Below are positions 53,478 to 61,975 of a DNA stretch of 64,000 nt, piece after piece; the first letter of the stretch is position 1, and each line of letters starts with the position of its first letter. The notes under the pieces were generated by a model that was not told the origin of the DNA, did not search any database, and was given only the letters and a program-made list of their open reading frames with translations. The DNA lies in NCBI GenBank assembly GCA_964559835.1, contig CAZLJE010000012.1, positions 62,001 through 126,000 of the forward strand, in the 5' to 3' direction. This stretch comes from DAISJI01 sp964559835. Its GTDB lineage: Bacteria; Acidobacteriota; Terriglobia; Terriglobales; Acidobacteriaceae. The translations under genes were made by a program, and so were the position numbers.

Positions 53478-55262
53478 CTACGTACTCGCCGCAACGTTTT
53501 CCGCCGCCTCGGCGTACAGGTGCTGGATTTCCGCCTTATACCGCTCCTCGACCACTCTCCGCTTCACCTTCAGCGTCGGCGTGAGCGTCCCATCGGCGAT
53601 GGTGAATTCATCCGGCACGATCAGGACTTTTTTCAGCTTCTCGAACTGCGCCAGGTCGGCGTTCACGTTCGCGACGATCGACTCGTAGATCTCGCGCACC
53701 CGCGCGTCGTTCACCAGCTCCTGGCGGTCCTTGATGTCGATCCCGTTCGACTTTGCCCACGGCAGCAGCTCGATGAAATTGGGCGCAATGATCACGGCGG
53801 GGAACTTCTTCTTATCGCCGATCACCACCGCCTCTGCCACGAGCGAGTTGTTCTTCAGCTTCTGCTCGATCGGTTGCGGCGCGATGAACTTGCCGCCAGA
53901 GGTCTTGATCAGGTCCTTCTTGCGATCGGTGACAAGCAGGTATCCATCTTCATCGATGTGACCGATGTCGCCCGTATGGAACCATCCATCCGGCTCCAGC
54001 GCGGCCGCCGTTTCGTCCGGCTGATTCCAGTACCCCTTAAAGATCGACGGCCCCCGCACCAGGATCTCGCCGTCGGCCGCGATCTTGACTTCGACGTTCG
54101 GCAGTGGCTTGCCGACGGTACCGATCTTGTGCGCCGCCGGCTTGTTCACCGCGATGACCGGCGAGGTTTCGGTCAACCCATAACCCTCATGGACGCGGAT
54201 GCCGATATCGGCGTACCACTCCGCCAGATCCAGTCCCAGCGGCGCGCCCCCCGAAATAAAGATCCGTACCCGCCCGCCGAGCGCGAACCGGACCTTCGAG
54301 AACACCACCCGGTCCGCAATCCTCCAGTCCCTGCTTGTCGGTTTATTGCCGGCAAGGATCTCGCTGCGATATGCCTGCCCAACCTGGATGGCTTTCCGGT
54401 AAATAGTGTGCTTCACGCCCGACTTCGTTGCCAGTTGCGTCTGCTTCTGGATCTTCTCGAGCACGCGCGGGACCGACACCATGACGGTCGGCCGCACTTC
54501 CTTCAATGCCTGGGGTAGCGCATCGATGAACGGGCAGTAGGCGACGGTCACCCCGTGGTAGAGCATCGCGTAATCCACGTGCCGCGCCGTGATGTGCGAC
54601 AGTGGCAGGAACGATAGGCTGATGTCATCGTCCGCCAGCGGAAAGCCCTTTAGCGACACCGTGAAGTTCGACGCCAGGTTACCGTGCGTCAGCATGGCGC
54701 CCTTCGGCGTGCCGGTCGTGCCGGACGTATAGATGATGGTGGCCAGGTCGTCTGGTCCGATCTCAGCCGCGCGGGCGTCCAACGCTGCGTCGCGCTCCTT
54801 CGGGCCGTCGTGCATCAGGCGGTGCATCGGGATGCCCTCGGGAATGCCGATGTAGTCCATGACAACGATCTTCTCGATCGCCGACTGCTCGCGGATCGCC
54901 TGCACTTTCTTGAACTGATCGACGGAGGATACGAACACCACCCGCGCGCCCGAATCCCGCAGCATGTACGCCGTCTGCTCGCCCGTAAGGGTCGAGTAGA
55001 TCGGCACCACGACAGCACCGAGCAGCATGGTCGCGAATTCCGCCGTCGGCCATTCCGGCCGGTTCTCGCTCAGGATCGCCACCCGGTCGCCTTTGCCAAT
55101 GCCCGAACTGGCAAGCCATTTGGCGACTCCCACGGTATCGCGGTAGAGTTCGTGCGAGGCGATCGGGGTCCACTTCGTCCCCTGCTTGAACAGCATCACC
55201 CGCGGGCGCTTCCGCTCCACGATGCGATAGAACAGGTCGTTGATAGTCCGCAATTCGCTCAT
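53478..55262 (-). CDS. Long-chain fatty-acid CoA ligase (AMP-binding)
   Basis: 594 residues from ATG 55262 (the frame is open to 55361, but the extra residues are not conserved-looking). Motifs are TIIYTSGTTGTPKGAMLTHGN for ATP, HEGYGLTETSPV, GWFHTGDIGHID and DRKKDLIKTSGGKF, with PTLKVKRRVV near the end. It is of the FadD15/long-chain group that activates fatty acids to acyl-CoA via acyl-AMP. It is divergent from the peroxiredoxin gene. Confidence 0.94.
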   Translation of the reverse strand: MSELRTINDLFYRIVERKRPRVMLFKQGTKWTPIASHELYRDTVGVAKWLASSGIGKGDRVAILSENRPEWPTAEFATMLLGAVVVPIYSTLTGEQTAYMLRDSGARVVFVSSVDQFKKVQAIREQSAIEKIVVMDYIGIPEGIPMHRLMHDGPKERDAALDARAAEIGPDDLATIIYTSGTTGTPKGAMLTHGNLASNFTVSLKGFPLADDDISLSFLPLSHITARHVDYAMLYHGVTVAYCPFIDALPQALKEVRPTVMVSVPRVLEKIQKQTQLATKSGVKHTIYRKAIQVGQAYRSEILAGNKPTSRDWRIADRVVFSKVRFALGGRVRIFISGGAPLGLDLAEWYADIGIRVHEGYGLTETSPVIAVNKPAAHKIGTVGKPLPNVEVKIAADGEILVRGPSIFKGYWNQPDETAAALEPDGWFHTGDIGHIDEDGYLLVTDRKKDLIKTSGGKFIAPQPIEQKLKNNSLVAEAVVIGDKKKFPAVIIAPNFIELLPWAKSNGIDIKDRQELVNDARVREIYESIVANVNADLAQFEKLKKVLIVPDEFTIADGTLTPTLKVKRRVVEERYKAEIQHLYAEAAENVAAST

Positions 55263-55474
55263 CTGATTTGTAAGATGCTGCGCGTTGCATCCGTGAAACT
55301 TGTCGTGTGTCCTGAGCCCAATGTACCCGGCGAATCGCGCCACCCGCAACGGTTTTCGCACCCTCGGCGTACCGTGGCTTTCCCAAATGTAACCACCGGG
55401 GTGGACGCTACTCCCTATTTCGCATCCCGTTTTGGCATTTCCGGTACAATGCTTTCACTCCAAAGGTGAGGATC

Positions 55475-56044
55475 ATGCGGAAGACAATAGTCACAGCCAT
55501 CGCCGCACTCTCGCTCATGAGCGCGACGGTGCTCCAGGCTCAGCAGCCGAAACAGCAGCCCGCGCCCATGAAGCTGAAAGTCGGCGATATGGCGCCCGAT
55601 TTCAAACTGAAATACTTCGACGGCGCAAAGCTCCAGGACATTTCGCTCAGCGACTTCAAAGGCAAGAAGAATGTGGCACTGGCATTCTTTGTCCTGGCTT
55701 TCACCGGTGGTTGAACGAAGGAAATGACCGCTTTCCAGCAGAACCTCGAAAAGCTGGAAGGCGCTGACACCCAGGTCGTGGGTGTTTCCGTGGACAGTCC
55801 CTTCGCCAATAAAGCCTGGGCGGACCAGATGGGCGTGAAGTTCCCCATCGCCTCCGACTACTTCACCGACAACGCCACCATCAAGGAATACGGTCTTTAC
55901 AACGAGAAGAACCGGCTCGCACGTCGTGCGACGTTCCTGATCGGGAAGGATGGCAAAATCGAAGAGATCTCGGTAGACAGCGAGGCTGTTGATCCAACCA
56001 AGATCGTTACCGCCTGCGAGCGCAAGAAGCACTCGGGCTCGTAG
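55475..56044 (+). CDS. Exported peroxiredoxin with probable selenocysteine
   Basis: 189 residues from ATG 55475 (SD AAGGTGAGG; a GTG at 55466 is in frame) with leader IVTAIAALSLMSATVLQA. The AhpC/TSA fold begins MKLKVGDMAPDFKLKYFDG. UGA at 55712 replaces codon 80 in FTGG-UGA-TKEMTAF, exactly the peroxidatic Cys of the TxxC motif in FTGVCTxEM-type peroxiredoxins. The frame continues intact for 110 codons with QVVGVSVDSPFANKAW and ATFLIGKDGKIEEI. A stem-loop follows the UGA. A single cysteine near the C-terminus (VTACERK) could resolve. It should reduce peroxides outside the cytoplasm. A nonsense mutation is the alternative. Confidence 0.88.
55712..55761 (+). promoter_or_regulatory. Putative SECIS stem-loop of the peroxiredoxin
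   Basis: 16 bases after the UGA, CTTTCCAGC (55731-55739) pairs with GCTGGAAGG (55753-55761): 9 pairs, one G-U, with a 13-base loop beginning AG. Spacing, stem length and a G in the first two loop bases fit the loose bacterial SECIS rules as I recall them. The loop has no GGU, so the match is weaker than in fdhA. Confidence 0.65.
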
Positions 56045-56079
56045 CTTCCATGTAGAAATGTGGGCCCCCGGCAAATGTG

Positions 56080-56153
56080 GGCCCCGGCGCCATCGCCGGG
56101 GCCGCACTTTCTATAACCGGGAATTTACTGCAGCGGGCGCCCTCGCCCGCTGC
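56080..56153. repeat. Two GC-rich perfect hairpins with a shared core
   Basis: Hairpin 1: GGCCCCGGCG (56080-56089) and CGCCGGGGCC (56094-56103). Hairpin 2: GCAGCGGGCG (56130-56139) and CGCCCGCTGC (56144-56153). Both have 10 perfect pairs and four-base loops (CCAT, CCCT), with the common core GGCGCC(A/C)TCGCC. The first may terminate the peroxiredoxin transcript. Confidence 0.8.
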
Positions 56154-56166
56154 ATCCTATCCGTGA

Positions 56167-56802
56167 ATGTGGCCGAAGAGACTGTCGCTACTGGCACTGT
56201 TATTCCTGTCGGCGATTTCCTTCGCCCAACTCTCCATTTCGCCCGCTCGTCTCCCTAACGCCGGAGCGGGGATCAATTACTATCTCGAGTTCCACGCGAC
56301 CGGAGGCAGTCCACCATACAAATGGAACGTGCGTGGGACGCTGCCCGAGGGAATCGATTTCGATCGGGAATCCGCGACCCTGGCCGGCATCCCCACTGCC
56401 GCCGGCAATTACGCATTCGCCGTCGACGTCACCGATACTTCTGGCCACACCGCCACGCGTCAGTACATCCTTCACGTGACACCGGGGAACGTCATCACCA
56501 TCGCCTGGACGCGCTTTCCCGTGGTGACGGATGGGGGCATCTCCGGCGAGATCGAGGTCGCTAATCCCGGAAACGAGACGTTCGACCTGACCTTCATCGC
56601 GGTCGCGGTGAATGAGATCGGACGCGCGACCGCCCTCGGCTATCAGCACTTCAACCTCGCCCCCGGCAAGCAACGGATCCCGTTCGGCACGACGTTGCCT
56701 CGTGGCACGTATGCGGTACACGCCGACGCTATCGGCGAGATTGCCCGGACCCGCACCATACGTCGCGCCCGATTGCAAGCCCAGCCGCTGGTAATTCCTT
56801 GA
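56167..56802 (+). CDS. Exported putative Ig-like domain protein (He_PIG type)
   Basis: 211 residues with leader SLLALLFLSAISFA. Residues ~23-105 form a bacterial Ig-like He_PIG module (GGSPPYKWNVRGTLPEGIDFD, TLAGIPTAAGNYAFAVDVTD). A second beta-rich domain follows (GEIEVANPGNETFDLTFIAVAV), perhaps another Ig-like fold. No enzyme motif. It is probably a periplasmic or surface structural/binding protein. Confidence 0.75.
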   Translation: MWPKRLSLLALLFLSAISFAQLSISPARLPNAGAGINYYLEFHATGGSPPYKWNVRGTLPEGIDFDRESATLAGIPTAAGNYAFAVDVTDTSGHTATRQYILHVTPGNVITIAWTRFPVVTDGGISGEIEVANPGNETFDLTFIAVAVNEIGRATALGYQHFNLAPGKQRIPFGTTLPRGTYAVHADAIGEIARTRTIRRARLQAQPLVIP

Positions 56803-56860
56803 GGTCCCTCGCGCTGATTTCGTTGAAAACCCGCGCTGCTACCTGTAATCTGGCACGCAC

Positions 56861-57727
56861 ATGTCGGCTGCCGCACAGCCTCAACCCAAACGAGTGCTTA
56901 TCATCGACGACGATCCCGCCGTCCTTGACCTGCTGCGTTCGGCTTTGCAGCGTAAGAATATCGATTCGGCTACTTCTACCAGCGGCGCCGAAGCGCTCAC
57001 GCAACTCGCTTGTACTCAATTCGAGGTCATCCTGCTCGACCTCGGACTGCCCGATGTCCACGGCTTGGAACTCATTCACCGTCTGCGCGAGCTCGGCCCC
57101 AGCGCCCGGATCGTCATCATCACCGCCGACACGACCTCCGACTCCTTGCTTCGCGCCATCCGTGAGCGCGCCTTCGAGTACGTGCGCAAGCCTTTCGATA
57201 TCCATGAGGTCGTGGACGTCGTGCAGCGCGCCGCGGCCGCGCCCGACGAACCCGCCATCGAAGTGCACTCGGCCAAGCCGGACTGGATCGAACTTTCGAT
57301 CCCATGTACGCACACCGCCGTCGACCGCATCGAGCACTTCATCCGCCAGCTCATCCCGTCGATGCCGGAAGAAGTTTCGTCGGAGGTGACTCAGGCTTTC
57401 CGCGAACTCGTGCTGAATGCGGTGGAATGGGGAGGAGGGCTGGACCCGAATCATCGCGTCCGCGTCTGCTGCGTCTATACCAGCCGCCTGCTGCTCTACC
57501 GGATCGCCGATCCAGGACCCGGCTTCTGCTTCGACGACCTCCAGCACTCCGCCGCCTCGAATAACGACGGACCGTTTGCGATGTCTGAGGTGCGCGCAGA
57601 AAAAGGCCTTCGCCCCGGAGGCTTCGGCATCCGTCTCGTACAGGAGATCGCCGACGAGCTCATCTACAACGAGAAGCAGAACGAAGTCATCCTCATCAAA
57701 TACCTCGACCGCCACACTCCGCAATAA
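56861..57727 (+). CDS. Response regulator fused to an anti-sigma-type histidine-kinase ATPase
   Basis: 288 residues. The REC domain (1-~125) has IIDDDPAVL, phosphoacceptor Asp60 in VILLDLGLPD, VIITAD and YVRKPFD. A C-terminal HATPase domain of the RsbW/SpoIIAB (HATPase_c_2) type follows: the N box FRELVLNAVEWGG, G1 box DPGPGF and G2 box GGFGIRLVQEIADE. No HisKA domain is present. It may couple an unseen histidine kinase to a partner-switching module that controls a sigma factor; the partner is not in the window. Confidence 0.88.
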   Translation: MSAAAQPQPKRVLIIDDDPAVLDLLRSALQRKNIDSATSTSGAEALTQLACTQFEVILLDLGLPDVHGLELIHRLRELGPSARIVIITADTTSDSLLRAIRERAFEYVRKPFDIHEVVDVVQRAAAAPDEPAIEVHSAKPDWIELSIPCTHTAVDRIEHFIRQLIPSMPEEVSSEVTQAFRELVLNAVEWGGGLDPNHRVRVCCVYTSRLLLYRIADPGPGFCFDDLQHSAASNNDGPFAMSEVRAEKGLRPGGFGIRLVQEIADELIYNEKQNEVILIKYLDRHTPQ

Positions 57728-57773
57728 TTCCAAACTTTACAGTGGTGTCATCCTGAGCGCAGCGAAGGATCTA

Positions 57774-57816
57774 TGCAGTGCCTCCGTGCGCCTCTGTGAC
57801 CTCTGTGGTGAGATTG
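57774..57816. repeat. CCTCTGTGACCTCTGTGG word run
   Basis: GCCTCCGTGCGCCTCTGTGA and CCTCTGTGGTGAGATTG share the word of 47165-47195 and, more loosely, of 48417-48452 and 35113-35143. It ends just before the modA stop. Confidence 0.75.
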
Positions 57817-57820
57817 TGTT

Positions 57821-58633
57821 TTACGGAGTTCCGAATCCGTAGTCTCTCAGGATTCCCCGCGCTTGGTCGCTCTTCACGTACTCCAGGAACTTCTTCGCGG
57901 CTTCCTTCTGCCGCGAACTCTTGATGACCACTGCCGCCTGCCGGATCGCCGGATACATATGCGCCGGCACCATCCAATACTTTCCCTCTATGTCGGGTGT
58001 CCCACCCTGACCGCTTTTGGAAGGGTGGGAATCGGATGCCCCACCCTGACTGCCTTTGGAAGGGTGGGCAATCAGCGACAAGGCGATCAGCCCCACATCC
58101 GCATTTCCCGTCTGCACGAACTGGAACGCCTGCGAGATGTTTTCTCCCAGCACCAGCTTCGGTTCGGCCCCGGTGTATACGCCGGCTGCGCGCATTGCGG
58201 CCACGGCGGCCCGTCCATACGGTGCATGTTTCGGGTTTGCGATGGCAATCTTCCGCACTCTCGGGTCGGTCAACAGCTTCATCCCCGCATTTACATCGAG
58301 TGGGGAGGTCTGCGGCGCCCACAGCACCAGCCGGCCGACGGCATACTCGTACAGTGTCCCCGGTTCGGTCAGTCCCGCCGCTTGCAGTTGCTTCGGGTAA
58401 TCGACGTCCGCCGAGAAATACAAGTCATAGGGCGCGCCGTTCTGGATCGCGGTGAAGAAATTCCCCGACGACCCGAACGTCAGCTTCGTCTTCACACCGG
58501 TCTTCGATTCGTACTCGTGTGCGATTTGTTTCAAAGCCGCGTTCAGATCGGCCGCCGCCGCAACCGTGATCTCCTGGGCAGGCGACGACAGCGCCGCGAT
58601 TAACACTAGGCCGGGAACGAACATGCCTCTCAT
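57821..58633 (-). CDS. modA: Molybdate-binding periplasmic protein
   Basis: 270 residues with leader LVLIAALSSPAQ. Family blocks EITVAAAADLNAALKQIA, FGSSGNFFTAIQNGAPYDLYFSAD, IAIANPKHAPYGRAA and ILRDYGFGTP match ModA, which delivers molybdate to ModBC. Residues ~188-213 (HPSKGSQGGASDS and HPSKSGQGGTPDI) are two tandem 13-residue units coded by an inserted palindromic repeat, not a usual part of ModA. It is far from modBC (24 kb) on the opposite strand. Confidence 0.92.
   Translation of the reverse strand: MRGMFVPGLVLIAALSSPAQEITVAAAADLNAALKQIAHEYESKTGVKTKLTFGSSGNFFTAIQNGAPYDLYFSADVDYPKQLQAAGLTEPGTLYEYAVGRLVLWAPQTSPLDVNAGMKLLTDPRVRKIAIANPKHAPYGRAAVAAMRAAGVYTGAEPKLVLGENISQAFQFVQTGNADVGLIALSLIAHPSKGSQGGASDSHPSKSGQGGTPDIEGKYWMVPAHMYPAIRQAAVVIKSSRQKEAAKKFLEYVKSDQARGILRDYGFGTP
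58001..58068. repeat. Palindromic CCCACCCT..AGGGTGGG repeat inside modA, two copies
   Basis: Copy 1 (58001-58029) and copy 2 (58040-58068) are 29 bases each and nearly identical, with arms CCCACCCT/AGGGTGGG. The period is 39 bases (13 codons), so modA remains in frame. Confidence 0.9.
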
Positions 58634-58654
58634 GACCGTATTGTCTCAGGTGGC

Positions 58655-58730
58655 CGCTGTGAGCCCTGTGCCCTGTGCCATGCGCCCTGAGCCCTACGCC
58701 CTGAGCCCTATGCCCTGAGCCCTACGCCCT
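58655..58730. repeat. GCCCTGAGCCCTACGCC word tandem, copy 3
   Basis: CTGTGCCCTGTGCCATGCGCC is followed by about four repeats of GCCCTGAGCCCTACGCC or a variant, ending at the permease stop codon. It lies between the modA start and the ADOP permease stop. Confidence 0.85.
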
Positions 58731-61434
58731 ATTCCTCTCTCAACGCTGTCATCGGATCTACCCGTATCGCTTTTCTCATCGGCAGGAACGCCGCAGCCAG
58801 CGCTACGGTCGAGAGCACGATCACCGCTAGCGCGATCGACTGCGCATCGGTCTCCTTCACTCCATACAGCATCGCCCGGATCAGCTTCGCGCTCGCCAAG
58901 GTGATGACCAGTCCCGCGACAATGCCGGCGCCCACGACCTGCGCCGTCTCGCCGAACACCATGCGCAGGATGTTCCCCCGGCTCGCGCCCAGCGCTATGC
59001 GGACACCGATCTCGCCTGTGCGCTGCGTCACGTTGTAGGCCAGCACCCCGTAGAGTCCGATGGCCGAGAGCACCAATGCCAGGATTCCAAAGAATCCCGA
59101 CAGCGCTGCCAGGATCCTTTGCTGCGCCAGCTTTACGTTCAGCATCTCCTGCATCGTCGTGATGTCATACACCGGAAGGTTTGGAGTGAGCGTGTGTATG
59201 GCCGCGCGCGCCTCCGGCGCCAGCTGTGATGGGTCGCCCGCCGTGCGCACCAGGAGTGTCGCCTCCGCCTGCTTCATCTTCGAATGGAGCAGCGGCACGA
59301 ACAGTACGTCCTCGGGGTCCTCTTTTACGCCGTAATAATGCGCGTCCGCCGCCACGCCGATGACTTCCATCGGCGGATCGTCTTTCGAAAACGCAATCTT
59401 CTGGCCGACCGGGTCTTTGCCCCCGAAGTAGTGCCTGGCCATCGTCTGATTGATAATGGCAACCTTCCCGTAAGCGTCGCGTGTTTCGTCTTCGAAGTCG
59501 CGACCTTCAACCAGCGGCATCTGCATGGCCGCGAAGAAGTGCGGCCCCACGCCCTCGTCGATTGTCCAGAGCGTCGACTGGCCTTCTTGCGGCGAAGGCA
59601 CATAGCCCGGCACGAAAATGCTCGACATCCCTGTGTTCGCGCCTAGCAACGGCTGGCGCATCATCGTCACGGCCTGGACTCCCGGCACCGATGCCAGCCG
59701 CTCCCGGATTTCCTTATACAGCGCGATCGATTCCTCTCCATCCGCGTAGCCCGCCAGGTGCGGATCGACCGTCATCATCAGTATGTTCTTCTGGTTGTAA
59801 CCGAGATCCACTTTGTAGAAGTTGGTGAGCGTCCGCAGCAGTAGGGCTGCAGCCACGACCAATGCCAGCGACAGCGCGACCTGTCCCGCGACTAACGCCT
59901 TGCCGAGGCGCGTGATCCCGGCGTTACGTATCGACCGTCCGCTGTGCAGCACCAGGTTCGCGTCCTGCCGGGTTGCCTTCAGGGCAGGGGCCGCCCCGAA
60001 GAGGAGCGCGTTGATCGCGCACAGTCCCGCCATGAACGCGAACAGGTGCCAGTTCCAGTCCATCGGAAAGGCCGATCCACCCGAAGCTCGCGCCACAGCC
60101 ACCTTCACGATCGCGTTCCGTGCCCACACGGAAAAGACCAGCCCGACGACGCTCCCAAGCACCGACAACACCATCGCTTCCGTCAGCAGTTGCCGCAGCA
60201 GCCGCCAGCGGCTCGAACCCAGGCTCATGCGGATGCAGATCTCACGCTGCCGCGCCGCCGATCTCGTCAGCAACAGGCTCGCCAGGTTGGCCGAGGCGAT
60301 CAGCATCACGATCGCGACTACGGCCATCAGCACCTGCAGACCTTTCTCGAACCGGTTACGAAGCGCGCTGGAACCGCTGGCGGCGGAGGTCAGCTCGATC
60401 GTGAGCTTCCGGTCATCGCCGGTCAGGCTGCCCTTTTCCGTGCTGAGCGTCTGCTGTAGCAACACCGACATCTCTGATTGCGCCGACGACATGGTCACGC
60501 TTTTCTTCACACGGGCCACGAGCATGCCCGCAAAATCGTCCGGCTTCGGGATTGTCGCGGATACCTTCCCGTCTTGCACCAGCGGTTTGGCCGCGATCGG
60601 AATTACCACGTCGGCGCCGTTATCGATCCACAATCCGCGGAAGCGCCGAGGCATGACGCCAACGATCGCCATGGGGATCGAGTTCACCGTGATCTGCTGC
60701 CCAAGAACGTTCTTCCCACCGAATTTCCGCTGCCAGTACCCGTAGCCGATCATCGCCGCCCAGCCATTCGGTCCGCCATATTCGTCGGCGGTGCCGAGGT
60801 TCCGTCCCAATAGCGGCTCGATCCCGAGCAGCGAAAAGTAATTACCGGAGACAAACAGCGCCGGCGCCACGTCGGATGCTCTGCCGACGGTCACATTAGC
60901 GCGGTCCATCTGCTGGAACCTGGCGAGACCCTCGATCTGCGTGGCCTGGGCGAGACGGTCGGCCGTCTGGTTCGTCAAAGTCCGCGACACCCTGAAGTTG
61001 CCCATCTTTATCTGCGAGGTGCGCACGTAGACGAGCTCCTCCGGATCACGGATTGGCAGGCGTTGCAGGAGCACGCTGTCGATCAGGCTGAAGATTGCGG
61101 CGTTCGCGCCCGTGCCCAGCGCCAGCGACAGCACGGCAACCGTAGCGAACACGGGGGCTTTGCGCAGCGTTCGCAATGCGTACCGGATGTCGGCGATGAC
61201 CGTTTCGAGGAAGTGCACCCGACGCGTGTCGCGGATCTGTTCCTCATATTGCGCGACGCCGCCCATCGTCCGCAGCGCTGTCGTGCGCGCCTCCTCGGGC
61301 GCCATTCCCGCCTCGATGTTCTCGCGCGTGAGGTTCTCGAGATGAAAGCGCAGTTCCGCGTTCATCTCGCGCTCCACATCCTCCCTCCGCCACAATGACC
61401 GCATTCTTAGCTGCAATTTCTGAAGAACACGCAT
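58729..61434 (-). CDS. MacB/FtsX-type ABC permease (acidobacterial orphan permease, ADOP)
   Basis: 901 residues from ATG 61434 (GTG at 61455 also in frame). The cytoplasmic N-terminal prefix MRSLWRREDVEREMNAELRFH is followed by helix LRKAPVFATVAVLSLALGTGANAAIF, a MacB periplasmic domain, three FtsX helices around residues 375-480, then a second MacB/FtsX module ending MTALREE. The protein contains two fused permease modules but no ATPase gene is adjacent. The PadR regulator directly upstream is typical of this family. The substrate is unknown. Confidence 0.93.
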   Translation of the reverse strand: MRVLQKLQLRMRSLWRREDVEREMNAELRFHLENLTRENIEAGMAPEEARTTALRTMGGVAQYEEQIRDTRRVHFLETVIADIRYALRTLRKAPVFATVAVLSLALGTGANAAIFSLIDSVLLQRLPIRDPEELVYVRTSQIKMGNFRVSRTLTNQTADRLAQATQIEGLARFQQMDRANVTVGRASDVAPALFVSGNYFSLLGIEPLLGRNLGTADEYGGPNGWAAMIGYGYWQRKFGGKNVLGQQITVNSIPMAIVGVMPRRFRGLWIDNGADVVIPIAAKPLVQDGKVSATIPKPDDFAGMLVARVKKSVTMSSAQSEMSVLLQQTLSTEKGSLTGDDRKLTIELTSAASGSSALRNRFEKGLQVLMAVVAIVMLIASANLASLLLTRSAARQREICIRMSLGSSRWRLLRQLLTEAMVLSVLGSVVGLVFSVWARNAIVKVAVARASGGSAFPMDWNWHLFAFMAGLCAINALLFGAAPALKATRQDANLVLHSGRSIRNAGITRLGKALVAGQVALSLALVVAAALLLRTLTNFYKVDLGYNQKNILMMTVDPHLAGYADGEESIALYKEIRERLASVPGVQAVTMMRQPLLGANTGMSSIFVPGYVPSPQEGQSTLWTIDEGVGPHFFAAMQMPLVEGRDFEDETRDAYGKVAIINQTMARHYFGGKDPVGQKIAFSKDDPPMEVIGVAADAHYYGVKEDPEDVLFVPLLHSKMKQAEATLLVRTAGDPSQLAPEARAAIHTLTPNLPVYDITTMQEMLNVKLAQQRILAALSGFFGILALVLSAIGLYGVLAYNVTQRTGEIGVRIALGASRGNILRMVFGETAQVVGAGIVAGLVITLASAKLIRAMLYGVKETDAQSIALAVIVLSTVALAAAFLPMRKAIRVDPMTALREE

Positions 61435-61477
61435 GATTGTCTTCGCCACGCCCACGCCCTACGCCCTGAGTCCGGTT

Positions 61478-61807
61478 CTACGCCTTTTTCAGCACAAGGT
61501 TGATTGCTCCCGACAGCCTTGCCCAACTCTCGGTCTCGCGCTCCAACTGGGCGCGTCCCGCCTTGGTCAAGCGGTAGAACTTTGCCTGTCGCCCCGATTC
61601 CGCTTCAGCCCATTCCGACTCGATCCACGCCTGCTGCTCGAGCCGGTGCAGGGCAGGGTAGAGCGACCCCTGCTGCACTTGCAGGACGTCGCCCGACACC
61701 TGTTGGATCCGCTTGGCGATCGCCCAGCCATGTTTCGCTTCCAGTTCCAGCGTGCGCAGGATCAAAAGGTCGAGGGTGCCTTGTACGAGATCGCTCGGTT
61801 TGCCCAT
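61478..61807 (-). CDS. PadR-family transcriptional regulator
   Basis: 109 residues. The winged-helix domain has LVQGTLDLLILRTLE, GWAIAKRI, LQVQQGSLYPALHRLEQQAWIESEW and YRLTKAGRAQLE, diagnostic of PadR. It lies 43 bases upstream of the permease gene on the same strand and probably controls itself and the permease through the palindrome at 61820-61836. Confidence 0.95.
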   Translation of the reverse strand: MGKPSDLVQGTLDLLILRTLELEAKHGWAIAKRIQQVSGDVLQVQQGSLYPALHRLEQQAWIESEWAEAESGRQAKFYRLTKAGRAQLERETESWARLSGAINLVLKKA

Positions 61808-61819
61808 AGTGTCGATAAT

Positions 61820-61836
61820 CTACAACACATTTGTAG
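61820..61836 (-). promoter_or_regulatory. Putative PadR operator in the padR promoter
   Basis: Perfect palindrome CTACAA-CACAT-TTGTAG centred about 20 bases upstream of the padR ATG. A TAGATTAT-like -10 and a TTGTCG -35 flank or overlap it on the minus strand, so binding would block transcription. Assignment to PadR is by position. Confidence 0.6.
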
Positions 61837-61861
61837 ACGGTCGACAACAAATCTCGTGAGC

Positions 61862-61897
61862 AAAAAAAGCCCCGCTTGCCTCTGGGGACAAGCGGGG
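61862..61897 (-). terminator. Rho-independent terminator of the low-complexity protein gene
   Basis: Perfect 9-bp stem CCCCGCTTG/CAAGCGGGG (61870-61878 and 61889-61897), then on the minus strand C followed by TTTTTTT. It lies 80 bases after the stop of the gene at 61976-62638. Confidence 0.9.
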
Positions 61898-61975
61898 TCT
61901 TTCTGACAGTTGTTCTTGCTGCTGTCTAACGTCGTTCCTGGGCCTGAGCGCTAAGCTCTGAGCCCTGCGCCGGCC

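Noticed and set aside
55712..55724. Nonsense mutation in the peroxiredoxin gene
   Set aside because: The UGA replaces exactly the catalytic Cys, the rest of the frame is intact and a stem-loop follows. Kept as the alternative in the gene entry.
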